Assembly: GCA_015350385.1 (NCBI GenBank)
Contig: WNKI01000002.1
Span: 1,310,989 to 1,374,988 of the forward strand
Reading direction: 5' to 3'
Length of the DNA: 64,000 nt
DNA from: Aculops lycopersici
Taxonomy: Eukaryota > Arthropoda > Arachnida > Trombidiformes > Eriophyidae
The position numbers and the translations under genes are program-made. Under the pieces are notes generated by a model, which searched no databases, was not told the DNA's origin, and saw only the letters and a program-made list of their open reading frames with translations. Below are positions 41,601 to 52,905 of this stretch, in pieces. Every line of letters begins with the position of its first letter. Within the stretch, counting starts at the first letter, position 1.

Positions 41601-43330
41601 GCCCCACGTATCGCTCGAGAGCCTCAAAACGGGACTTCAGTATCATGCCCGATGGTGTCGCAATCTAATGTGTCTTGACTTCACCGCAACTACCGCCGGC
41701 GACGACGACAACGAAGGCGTATCGCCTCACTGGCGCAAACAACAAACTGATGCAATCCGGGATCGAACTTATTAACGCTTGCTGTAAAGACCCCCCTCCA
41801 GTGGAGATCCAAAATGAGAGGGGGTGCGTCGATATTTCGCCATGACGTAAGGGGAAATTTTCATTTAGATTCCTCGAGACTGATCCTCTCGATTGTTGGG
41901 CTATGGTCGTTGCATTCCACGAGAGAAAAAACCAAGTGAAAAAGTCAATGGCAATGCAAACACTTGAAGCGGAAGTATGAATGAATGACTGAATGAATGA
42001 GGGGCTATAATTTGCTTGGTGCGCGAACCACTTCTCGAGCGCGATAATTGGACCGCAATGTTTTTATTCCTTTTTATTCCTCTGTTTCTAAACCAAAATC
42101 GGAGCGCGCGATCTCCAAGTTGCTCCCACTAAGGAAATCCAACTAAATCCCCGAGACGGACGTCACCAGTCGTTTGGGGGCGGAACTGGCCAACAACCAC
42201 CACCGGCTACGCTGACAGGTGGACTTTGGCTAGTATTCTTCCTGAGAGCACTGTTTATTTGGGTACGCAAGTGACGGTGTTAGCTCGAAAAACTTCCCCG
42301 CGGCGAGAACATCTCTAGCATCGTGCCGAGTGATGCTCACTTAACTCGTCGACAACGAGGATGGCGCACGACGAAGATTGGCGCAAATTGATCTCGACAG
42401 GCGGAGAAACGAACCGGCCAAGTGGCGAGCACTGCAAATTCGACCAAACGACCACGATGACGACAGCGTAACAAGCGCGCCGACAGGCAACCGAATTAGG
42501 CCAGCGCCGCCGCTGCACGTCAGGTGGTTTTTGATTCACCTAGCCTCGCCTCAGTTCACATTACATTGCGGCTCGTTATCGTCATTGTCCGCCGCGGGAG
42601 TTTTGCGCTCGCGTACTCGTTGCGTTGGCTTTTTGAGAATCAGAATTCAGAATTTGGATAACAAACAGACAGACGATCGACCACCGAGCGCATGACCAAT
42701 TTGCACTTGTGGTGTGTGTGTGTGTCGTACCTTTCCGCTGGTTAGATTTAAAATCAGCAAGGTCGCAACAAGAGCTTGCAGGTAGATGGACTTTTTGGCC
42801 ATGAGAAAAAAGGAACTCGAGGATTTTCGATTTATCGATCGGTTTCCTCCTAATTATAGTTACAAGTTTTCCGGGGACAAATGCAATCGATGAATGAATG
42901 GATGACGTCACTGAGGAGTCCTATTGATTACAATCTCTGCCTTTTCATATTGTTTGCCTCTCAATTTAGTGGCCCAAAATATGAATTTAACACGAGAATC
43001 GTGACTCAACTTTCGAGTAATTCGAAGCTCACGATTTTTTCTGGCCTCGTGTCCTGGTGGTAGTGGTGCTGGTGGCTTATTGAGACATCAACTAGCTGAT
43101 GGTTGGTAAGTGAGTGGCTAGCTTGTCTAAACCACAAGACGACGCGAACGACGACGACGACAAGAACAACGATGACTAGCCTCTTATTAGTCTATCACAC
43201 GGGCGAACACACCGCTCCAACCGACTGGCCAACTCCCAAGTCTGATTGATGGGCCAGCGAGTTGAGTTGTAGGAGTAGTTGCGGTTGGCCAGTTTGTTGG
43301 CCAGATTCGAACTTCACGCTCAGCTTTCCA

Positions 43331-43389
43331 AGTCACCTGACTGACGTTCAGTCTAGCTGGCTGGCTGGCTACTCATCAGTCAGGTGACT
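43331..43389. repeat. 14-bp inverted repeat with 31-base loop, arms carrying CACCTG/CAGGTG
   Basis: AGTCACCTGACTGA (43331-43344) and TCAGTCAGGTGACT (43376-43389) are exact complements. Each arm contains a CACCTG/CAGGTG E-box, so the structure is also a pair of inverted binding sites. Confidence 0.8.
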
Positions 43390-44024
43390 CGAAATGCTAA
43401 TCAAGCTCAGGGACCTTGAGTTGTTATAGTGGTTCGAGTTCAAGTGGCCAGCGTGCAATATGATCCTCTTTTATGCGTGTTTACTTAGCGGCCGAACCTT
43501 TGAGTTGGTCTGCTATATTTCTCTCTTCTTCTCTCGCGATTTGCAAATTCGTCTAGCTGGTCGTTGAAGATGAAAAGCTAGAGAGAGAGAGAGGAAGAGA
43601 AAAATAGAGATTGAAACAACAAGTGGGAGGCACCAGAGAGCTGGCCCATTGTTCCGCTTGACTTTCAAATGGCTAGCATCTAGCGAGTGGCCGCAGAAAG
43701 TCACCGTGAGTTACCTGTGCGTTCGGCTAACTCAAAGCCAAAAAGAGCAACCGACCGACTCCCGCTTGAGCTTGAATGTTGCAAGCGATTGTTTAATTTA
43801 GATAGCATGCGGCGAGAGTCTATTAGGCTGGCTAATTTGAATTGAATACAATAGACTTCTCTTTGCTCACTCACTCACTTGTACGTTCTCTTGGCTCGGA
43901 CAATGAAAGGTGGCGCGCGTAGTTGGAGCGACAGCATCGGCCACAGCGGCGCTTCACTAATTAGTCGCTGGCGAGCTGCCGGAACTAAGGTATCAGGTTG
44001 CGGATTCCTCTCGAAGCGTCTCTT

Positions 44025-44044
44025 TCTCTCTCTCTCTCTCTCTC
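44025..44044. repeat. (TC)n microsatellite
   Basis: This is a TC dinucleotide run of about 20 bases in non-coding DNA. Confidence 0.85.
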
Positions 44045-45115
44045 CCTCATCTTCGTACGAATTGGACGAAACAATTTGCTTCAACTGGAGGAAACAATAA
44101 TAATAATAGAAGACCGCACACAAGTTGCACTATCAGCGACTGGCCATGAGCTCGATGGAGGAGGAGCATAGTAATAATAATAATAATCTCAAGGGCTGAG
44201 ATGGCGCTGAGGTAATAATAATGCTCAATGCCGAGGTCGGTGATCAGTAATAAGCGCAAAAATCCACTGCGGTGCAGCGGCGGCACTCAGATGATGGTTA
44301 AATCAGGACCGAGCTGAGGTTTGTGGCCGCTTTGTTTCGATTGAATTGAATCAATCATGTCGGTGGAAATGACGATGGGGACGGCGATGAGTCATCCTCG
44401 ACTTATCGTCGAGTTGAATGGATGAGAGAAAAAAAACTCGAATGCTTTAAATGAACATCTAGAGGCAGGTAAGAATGAATGAATTGGAGAGAGCGAAATC
44501 AGAGCTTGAGGGCGGGAATTTTATTGCGCCGCTCTGGACCGGGTGCTAAAAGTCTAGAGCGTTTAGAATTCCTCTCGCATCATCAGCTAAAAGTTTGCGA
44601 ATGTCGCGAGCTGGAGGCGAATGTTACAATTAAATTCGCGCTCGCTGGCCAACAAACTTGGCCAACCTGTTGCGTCACTTCTCTTGATTCCAATTGGCTG
44701 GTTTGGTCGCAAAGTGCGCTGCGCGCACTGCAATTGCAATAAATGCCCGATGTCGCCTCTGCTATCGCTATTGCTGTTGCTTTTAATGATGACGGCGACG
44801 GCGACGATGATGTTGATGTTGATTATGATGATAATGGCACTTTTAATGGCGAGACCAAGACCAGCGATGAACCAGCAAAAGATTCAGGGGTGGGAATCTC
44901 AACGAGCCGACGAGCAAACGTTTGATTTTAAACTAGTTTAGTGGCAGATTCAATAGGACCAATTTGATTTCATCGTTCTCAAGTCTGTGCCATGCCTTCG
45001 CGTCGTTGTTGCAAGGCAACTTGGCGCAGGCAGGTGAGGAAAAAGTGAATCGAATATTACTTTTGGTCTGGTTGCTTTAATCTACAACTAACTTACGCAG
45101 TTCCAACTTCGACTA

Positions 45116-45236
45116 CAGCGTGTCCAAAATCTAACCGGCCAAATTTCGTATCCCCTAGCACAGAAATAGTGGACTCGCATTGATACACTGCAGGGAGAAA
45201 AGCGAATCTTCGGCCGGTTAGATTTTGGACAGACTG
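45116..45236. mobile_element. 121-bp MITE, Tc1/mariner-like, flanked by TA
   Basis: The element begins CAGCGTGTCC and ends GGACAGACTG. The inner 20 bases TGTCCAAAATCTAACCGGCC (left) are exactly complementary to the right end, and terminal CAG/CTG also match with two mismatched bases between, giving inverted repeats of about 27 bp. It is bounded on both sides by TA (45114-45115 and 45237-45238), the target-site duplication of Tc1/mariner transposases. It has no coding capacity. A related left end recurs at 51744. Confidence 0.85.
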
Positions 45237-46718
45237 TAAATGTCAACTCGGCCAGGAGATAATGTCAATTTTGTAGCAAGTACCGCGACATCACTGACAC
45301 CAGGTTCAACAAGAAACAAAAATGAATCTCGAGCTGCATACGAATCTTTACGGATCTTTGCAGCGCGGTTGCTCTTATCGCTTCTGGCTGCTGGCTAGCA
45401 TGGCGCCGTTTCACTCGGCGGCGAGGTGTTTGCTAAGCGACAGCGACCAAGAGCACGAAGCGACAAAAACTCGACCAATTGCGGTAATAAGAGAGCAACC
45501 TGTTGCAGGTTAGCTAAGCGAAACGAAACGAAACGAAATTAAAATGAACTGGACAAACGAGACTGATCTAGCAGCAGTGCTGCCACCAACGAACCTTAGT
45601 GTCGCTGGAGCAGTTGGCTAACTAACCAACTAACGCGAAAGTTTGCCATCTGATATCTCGACATCGATCATCTACACCGCCGCTAATACCTGTTGCCGCC
45701 GCCACCGCCACCACCAGCCGCACCAGTCGCTTCCGATTGCTGCAAACTTGGACACCGGCACAACAACTGCTATGCTTTGTAGCAAAAAACTACGAAGACG
45801 ATGAATTGACTCCAAGTGGCTAGTCAATCGATCACTGCCACTAACGATCGGGGGCTCGCCAATCGATCAACAGGTAGTTGGTCATGGTGGCAACTGGATG
45901 CCACTGGACTAACAAAGTGGCGGCGACAGACGATTAATACCAATCACTAACTAACCAACCGACTCGCCGAGTTTTTGCTGTTGTTTCTGTTGTTGGCCAA
46001 AAGTGCACATCAACCTGTTGCTTGTTTTCTTTTTCTTTTTCTTGCAGTAGCTGTTAGTTTAATTCTGGTCTCTCTCATCAGGCAAAACAAAAACAGAGTT
46101 AACTTTTAACCAACTGACTAAAACAAACAATCACTTCAGTTGATTCTTGCATCCTCTATTCTTTAAAGGCGAACAGAGGGAGAGGAAAAACGTAAATAGT
46201 GGGAGTCCGCCTGTTGAGAGTTTTAGTTGCCAGGATTATAGACTCGGTCGGTAGTCAGCCAGCCAGCCAGTCGGCCAGTCAAGCTGTTGATCGACTGATC
46301 GATCAATCGATCATTCGCCTCGAGCTTGCAATTTGAGTTGCAAAGCAAATTGGCACCTCTCCTCGGCCAGTCGCCTGCTCAAAAGCGTCGTAGTTAACCT
46401 TGACGCCGGCCAGAGGAAGTTGCTGTTGGTACTGGTGGCTGAAAAGAGCATCGCATTTAGAAGAAACTCGCCACACACGAAGCCGATCATAAGACCACAA
46501 CGACCACGGAAACGGCGGCGACATTACACATGTCGCCGAGTAGAGGTAGACATTTTAGCTCTTAAAAGTTTAGATCATGTCGATATGCAACCTAACAGGG
46601 ACTTGCACACGAAGTGCATTTAAGTGCGACGCAAAAGCAAAAGAACAAGCATCAAAAGGCAAGCGCCGGTGAGTTATGAATACTCAGAGCACAGACACCA
46701 CTTCGATTGATTGTCATA

Positions 46719-46729
46719 CGCCATCTTGG
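46719..46729. promoter_or_regulatory. Orphan YY1/Pho-like site CGCCATCTTGG
   Basis: The same 11 bases as in the MRPS11-PTCD2 promoter occur here in the gene desert, with no gene recognised nearby. It may mark an unannotated start site or a Pho/YY1-bound element, or be chance. Confidence 0.25.
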
Positions 46730-49700
46730 CTTGCGTCCAACTTGCAGCCGCAGTGGCGGCTACGGCCACGGCTGAGGTTTCGGAATTTACCTGACTGAAT
46801 AACTGACGTCTCTTTGGTGGCTAGCGAGTAAATGAATGAATTACGAAGCTCTAATATAAAGATGCACAGGAAAGTGATGAAATCTGGCAGCGGCAGCGGC
46901 GATGATGACCACGAGATTCGAATCTCCTGGCAACCTGTTGACGTTTACCTTTACCTTGCACTCACTGAGCTAGAAGAAGTGAGTGACTTCCGCTCGCTCA
47001 GGTCCAGTCTTTGAGCGCTAATTGATTTTCGCTGTTGCGCAACGACTAAACGAACTTGGACGCCGAGGAAGCAGTTGAGGATGCGACGACGGCGAGTTTA
47101 TTGAGAAGAGACTGGTCGTCGAAGGAGGAGACTGGAGGAATTTTAAGAGCAGCCAGTCGTTTAGTTACTGTTACTCTTGTTGCAGCACCTGTTGCTGCTG
47201 TTGTTGTTGTTGATATTGTTGAATGGGCGCAACAATCAATTATGTTCGGTTCGAGTTTGAGTTATGTTGTAGCATCCATGCTGCTTCTTCTTCTCCCTCT
47301 TCTTCATTTTCTTCTTTAAAACGAAGCAAATTGATAATAATAGAGCTTGAAGCTCAGGGAGTCGCAGGAGTCCGCTGCTGCTGCTGCTGTTGCTTTGATG
47401 CTGCATTCAAATGAAGAAAAGTGCCAGCATGATTATGCAACGATGAGGCTAAAAAGGTAACAGGTAGTGGTTGCCGCTGAGCTGGCTGCTTTGCGTTCAA
47501 TTTGCGCGCTCTCATCGGGTGGCGCGAGGAATATCTCGGCCGGTTCCTCCTGTTGACTATTTCGCGTTTCGCCGTTGCCGCCAATGTTAACATTTCGCAA
47601 CACAACGCGGCAACCAACGAGGCGAAGAATTAATGGTAATTGTTCTTGTCGTTTGTGCCTCAATTTTAAATTCTTATTCATCACACCACTAGCAAAACAC
47701 TCAGGTAGCTAAGGTTTTGCTTTGGCGACGCGCGCCAGGCAGCCCGACCGCCCGCTCGCTGCACACACAGGCTCAGCGCACCGGCCACGCCCTCCTGCCT
47801 CGATTCCATCGTTTCGTCGGATTAAGCCCATAGTTCACTTGTTTTAAAATTCAAATATTCAACAGGGAAAGACTCGCCCCTTACACTTGGTCGCGTGTCG
47901 TCGTCGTCGTAGTCATCCTCACGCTAGTGGTTGTCTCGGATTCACCTGCCTGGCGCCGATTCAATTACGGATCTCGCCGCCGAAGAGCTTAATTAACCCC
48001 CGCGAGCGCGAATCTATATACTGCTCAGCTGCTGAGCAATCGAGGGCGCGAGCGACTTGGCAGTCCGATCGTCTCTCTTCCTTTTGTGCTCCTCCAAGAC
48101 CGCCGATTATTATGACTATTATTATTGTTATTATTATATTATTATTAGTATGTTAGCAGCAACAGCGGCAGTAGTTCTAGTGGTAGCGGTATTAGTAGTA
48201 GTAGTAGTAGTCAGATAATCATAATAATCGACCGCCGAGCAGCCGAATGATACAAATTGCTTGCTGGTGGCCGCAACTTATTTAGTTAGTACTAGCAACA
48301 AGCGACTCAAGTGGTCGCCTGCCATGTTGCTTTGCGTGTGTCTCTTTGTTTTATTTCTTTCCCTTACACCTGTGCCTTTCGTATTGAAAAACTCTCTTAT
48401 TATTATTACTATTCTATTGGGCAACAGCGACTAAGTTGAGTCCAAACAGTCGGTGGCTGTTTGTTAGCGACGGCAATTAGTGGAAAGCACTACCTCTACC
48501 TCAAGCGCCAGCCAGACTTCCACCTCAACCCAAACCTCAAATAAACTAGCAAAAACGTTAACAACGAACAACTTCGCCGAAAACACCAGGCCACAGAGCA
48601 GAAATTAACATTAACAATCTCGACGACCACTTTCCTCAGGTTTACTTTTTCTCAATTTTGTTTCCTTTTTCACCTCCAAAAGCCAGCCTGCAGCAAGAGG
48701 AAAAACTTGAGATCTCTCAATACACTTTGTTGCCACACTTTGTTCGCGCCACTAATCGAATGTGATGGCCGCCAGGTGAGCCAACAATAGGCGCAGGTTA
48801 ATGGTCGTGGTTTTGGCACTCGATGATTTCATTTGCTTGGTTGCGAGAGTCGGCGGCAGCGTGTGAGTTCCTCGCCGCTGCCGCCACCGCGGCGCCGGCA
48901 GAACTCAAGCTTGCCCTTTTAGACTCGACAGCCAACTAAAACAGTTGAAACGATTCCAGAGGCTCGGCCCTTTAAACAAGTGGCTGTTCAAGAACCCATC
49001 GGCCACATGATTGGTGCTGCTAGCTGGCAAGCAGCAATGACACACTTGGGCAAGTTTTTCAGTTCAAATTTGATCTTAAAACTTGGACCTGGCGCATATC
49101 TCACCTGAGTGACGCAATGAAACGTTAAATAAAAACACACACAAGCCAAGAAGCGGATTAAGCGACGCCAAGCGGCCACTTGGAGGTGGGAAATCACGAG
49201 GTGATACAATCAAAAAAGTTGCGACGCGAAATGATGAGCTGCCTCGAGGTAGAAGAAGAGAAAGAAGAAAGCAACTACCTGTTGCACTGTTGTCCATTTA
49301 ACGGCTACCAATTACGCGCGGCGCTGCCGCGATCCAGTATGTTGTGCCCATCCACTAAACCAGAAGCCTACTCTATCAGATTCCTCGAGGCTAAATTGTT
49401 GTTCTTGTTGGTGGCAGCGGCGGCGGTGGTGGTGGCGGCTGCTACTGCTGCTAATACTGCTGATGTAAAAGCAGCGTCATTGGTTGCGTAATACAACCGC
49501 GGCAACAAGTGGCCCCGGCATGCCGCTTATCTCGCGGCCACAATCTGATCTTGGCAATCTCTCGCACAACTTCCAGTGTTGCCCTTTAATCCAATTTACC
49601 TATTGAAACAAAGAATCGCTTGTAGTGTTAAGCGAACACTTTGTCTTCCTCTCTATCCTCCCTTGGAATAGCCACTTTTTTGTGTGCTCTCTGCTGCTTG

Positions 49701-51743
49701 CTCATTTCGATGGTGTCGCCGCAAACTCGAGCAACACTATTAGTGCCGATGGTTAATGTGAAAACAAAAGATGCTATTGAGTATCTCTCACTAGAATCTG
49801 CTTGCTTTTTTCTCTTTTCCTTTCTTTCTTTCAACTATTTGGCTAGGAGGAGAAAAAAGAGGAAGAGAAAAATTTTGAAAATCTCGCAATCGGCCTCCAA
49901 TTGGGCGGATTAGCCCGACTTTGCTCAGCTACCTGTTAGCTGCCCAACAACTTGATCCCGAAGAAGAAGGAGACGACGAAGATCTTGTTAAGCTTGCACT
50001 TTGTTCGAGTTGCTGATTAATTTGTAATCCTTTGCAACGGCAGCTACAGATTCGATCAACAAGATTGATGTTGCACTTGCTGTTCGCTTCCAATTAGCGG
50101 CAACCAGCCGGGTGAACCCACTGGCTGGCTGGCTGACTGACTGACTGGCTGGCGAGAAATTGGATCATCGGCTAGAGCTCCCCTCTGCGCGGATTAGTTG
50201 ATGTTTGCACTCTCGTCTCTCGCCTTCTCGCCAAACTTACTTCTCGCTACAAAAAACTGTTGCTACCAGGTTACTAGCTAGTCAACTCTGGTGACTTACT
50301 ACTATTTGGTAAGCAAAAACTGGCCAACTAAATCAACAAGTGGCCGCGTGACATGTTGGTGTCAGCTTGGCTTGTTTCACCTGTTTGTTAGTCTAGTTGT
50401 AAGTTCAATTTTGCATTTGAAAAGCTTGAAAAAGCGTGAAGTGAACGAGAATGCAAAAATTGAACTGAGCTTTGCGATTCAGAGTCTAGCGAGTGACTCA
50501 ATAAATCAGCTGACGCGACGACGACGACGACGACAAAACTCAACTCTCGAGGCGCCAGATGGTTGAAAAGATAGCCAGTCGCTCTGGCTTTCCATGGAAA
50601 ACGAGCTCGATTTTGCACTAGAAACGCGGAGAGACTAGCTTCATGTTCGCGCCTTTTTGCTCACCTGGCTAACTAGCTGGCTAGAGACTGGCTGGCGATC
50701 CAAGTGAGCAACGAATGAAAGAAGAGCGATAAAGCTAGAGAGGAGCACCGAGAATCAGAACCAAAACTTGTGGCAAATATGATAAAGATCCTCCTTTGGT
50801 TGCTATATCACTGACTACATTTTACTTCTGAGCAAGCTGAAGAAGGCAACCGAAGCCATTTTCCAGGTAAGAGGAGCACAACATTTTGGCAAGAATGTTT
50901 CTACGAGTCAAAATTAAGGAGGAGAAGAAGGCAGGCAGGCAGGAGGAAGCGCGCTGGTCGCATTCCACTTGTTGCCGCTTGAGCCACCAGCAACAACCTG
51001 TGTGCCTCGGCTGCCAGATTGCTAAATTGAAAATAAACTTCTAGAGCCAGAGCTTTTCCTTCGATCTGTTTGTCCGTCTGTCCGTTTGCTTGGCGGGCGG
51101 GTAATGTGGTCAGTGTGGTTCAAATGGTATGCGGCCAGCTAGTTGGAGAGGCAAAAGCTGGAGCTGAAGCGCGAGTCAAGTGCGCGCGAAAATGATCCCC
51201 AAAAGTCTCACCTTTGGCCGCAATTTTGAGCGGCCGACTTGATCGTCGGCCAGCTTCCAGTTTCCTCCATCTCATTGGAAGCTCTAGTCAAGCATCTGGT
51301 CGCCGGCAGCGGCGAGTTACATAACGCAAAAGTCAAAACAACAAACTATGAGCAGCGGCAGCATCAGCGCGCAGCAGGTAGTCGCGCGCTTCAGCCAAAT
51401 GGGAATGCCGATGCGATCGGCTTGAAGTTGCCGCTCGCTAGCCCAGTAACTCTTGTCCACCAACTCGGGAGCCTCAATTTAAAACTCATTGAGTTCAAGT
51501 CTAGAGCCTCATTTGTCTGCCACTTGACGCGCCGCTTCCAGAGCAGCGGCTCCACACAAACAGATACATTTTCAATGTGGCGCATTGATCACCTGTGCCG
51601 CTGATGCTGTTGCCGCTGCCGCTGCTCTTGCTGCACACAAACAATGGACGCGCCCGCAATGCAACAGGTCGCCGCCATGGTCGTTTCTTGCGGCTCATTT
51701 GAATGTGTTCTATTTTGAGCGATATGGTTGTTGCGTCGCCAGA

Positions 51744-51820
51744 CAGTGTGTTCAAAATCTAACCGGCCAAATTTTGCACCCCCGTGCTTCCCCTTCCTAT
51801 GCAAGGGGAAGCGAATTGTA
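51744..51820. mobile_element. Truncated relative of the MITE with an internal hairpin
   Basis: CAGTGTGTTC followed by AAAATCTAACCGGCCAAATT matches the left end of the 45116 element. The internal sequence has its own 10-bp hairpin (GCTTCCCCTT 51786-51795, AAGGGGAAGC 51803-51812, 7-base loop). The right inverted repeat is missing: similarity to the first element stops after AAGCGAAT (51809-51816). The base pair before CAG is GA, not TA, consistent with an old or broken copy. Confidence 0.65.
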
Positions 51821-52002
51821 GATGCTCATTTATTACGAAATGCAAACTTGATTTTTCCTTTTCTCAAAGTGTGGCAACAAGAAATTTGAAAATTTGAAAT
51901 TGGACCAGAATCACTGCAATTATCTCGCACTCGTCCCAGCGAACGACTGCAAGAATTAAAAATAAAATAACCACAAGAGGTGTAATTGAAACAACTGTTG
52001 CG

Positions 52003-52905
52003 ATGAAACTTAGATTGCTCAATAGCTTCGGTGCATTCAGTCGCCGTTTGGCCTTTACTTTGTCCGCAGCAATTCTATTGCTGACACTGGCAAGCTCCCC
52101 GCAACAGGCGGACGCGTGCGGCCCACCGTCGTCCATGCGGTCCCGGGGAGTTCGCCGTGCCCAGGCGCAACCGGTGGCCGTTGCTGCCCCGGCGCCCACG
52201 ATTGTCAACAAAATTGTGATTAAAAAGTCGTCCAATAAGTACAAGCATTTTGCGCCTGGTATCTCATCTCAGGCTCAATCACAAGCTCAGGCCCAGTCTC
52301 AAGCTCAAGCCCAATCTCAAGCTCAGTCTCAGGCTTCGGCTCAAGATCAATCTAATGGACTAATCGGAAGTCTTACTCAAGACGAAATTGAGGCCATCCT
52401 TTGGGCTCGAGAACAGGATTTGCGGCATCAGCAGCAGCAGCAACACATACAACAACAACAAGTTCCGACAGCACCTGGCGCCTCGGCATCAGCGTCCACT
52501 GCTTTCGCCGGATATGGGGCCTCGGCTGCTTCGCCAGCCTTAAATCATGATCCAAATTTCTACCAGCAGCAAGAGGATAGGGAAGACGAAGATGAGTACG
52601 AGATTATCAATGAGATCCCTCAAAGTCATACCAACTCCGCTCACTCTCAACAGCAAATCCATCAACCACAAATACCACAGCAACAAATGCAATACCAACA
52701 GGAACAACGAGCTCCCCAGTACCAAAGGCGAATGCGAAGAGGTCACGGCTGGAACCATGGAAGTGGACGAGGCAGAGGACACGCGATGGGCTACGCTAGC
52801 GGCGGCGGCAGGTACTTTGCAGCTGCACCTGTTGCTGCGGCCGCGGTTAACGTGGCGAGGCCCCTACTACGCCAACTTGGCCAGGCGCTAGTTAACCACG
52901 TGTAG
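52003..52905 (+). CDS. Secreted Gln/Ala-rich protein with SQAQ repeats
   Basis: I do not recognise the family. The 300-residue product has a clear signal peptide (LAFTLSAAILLLTLASS, cleavage probably near QQADACG). Next comes a short basic segment (APTIVNKIVIKKSSNKYKHF), then an SQAQ/AQAQ array (about residues 87-115, DNA 52264-52345), a polyQ segment, a Ser/Ala-rich stretch (ASASASTAFAGYGASAAS), an acidic patch, a QQ/PQ-rich region, an RGHGWNHGSGRGRGH basic Gly-rich segment and a C-terminal AAPVAAAAV hydrophobic end. Such composition fits a cuticle, silk or egg-envelope component. Furin-like RRMRR lies near the Gly-rich segment. It is a single exon; the ATG at 52003 is the first in frame. 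AATAAA is at 53213-53218. It neighbours another secreted Gln-rich gene on the opposite strand. Confidence 0.75.
   Translation: MKLRLLNSFGAFSRRLAFTLSAAILLLTLASSPQQADACGPPSSMRSRGVRRAQAQPVAVAAPAPTIVNKIVIKKSSNKYKHFAPGISSQAQSQAQAQSQAQAQSQAQSQASAQDQSNGLIGSLTQDEIEAILWAREQDLRHQQQQQHIQQQQVPTAPGASASASTAFAGYGASAASPALNHDPNFYQQQEDREDEDEYEIINEIPQSHTNSAHSQQQIHQPQIPQQQMQYQQEQRAPQYQRRMRRGHGWNHGSGRGRGHAMGYASGGGRYFAAAPVAAAAVNVARPLLRQLGQALVNHV
52264..52345 (+). repeat. SQAQ-encoding short tandem repeat
   Basis: Imperfect 6/12-base units alternate CAAGCTCA and GCCCAATCT-type segments and encode (S/A)QAQ repeats within the secreted protein gene. Expansion by slippage is likely. Confidence 0.75.

Larger units (their letters stand above)
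38176..52002. other. 13.8-kb gene desert upstream of the bHLH gene
   Basis: No convincing coding region is seen in this stretch, which lies 5' of both the bHLH gene (-) and a secreted-protein gene (+). It contains an (AT)n tract, a (TC)n tract, a 121-bp MITE (45116-45236), a second degenerate copy (51744-51820), a 14-bp inverted repeat (43331-43389), a CGCCATCTTGG site (46719-46729), and by hand count 11 copies of CAACAGGT/ACCTGTTG. It is a good candidate for the regulatory domain of the bHLH gene. Confidence 0.45.

Noticed and set aside
41787..41826. Imperfect C-rich/G-rich hairpin (ACCCCCCTC facing GAGAGGGGGT)
   Set aside because: It needs a bulge and is only about 8 bp, so it is not distinguishable from chance.
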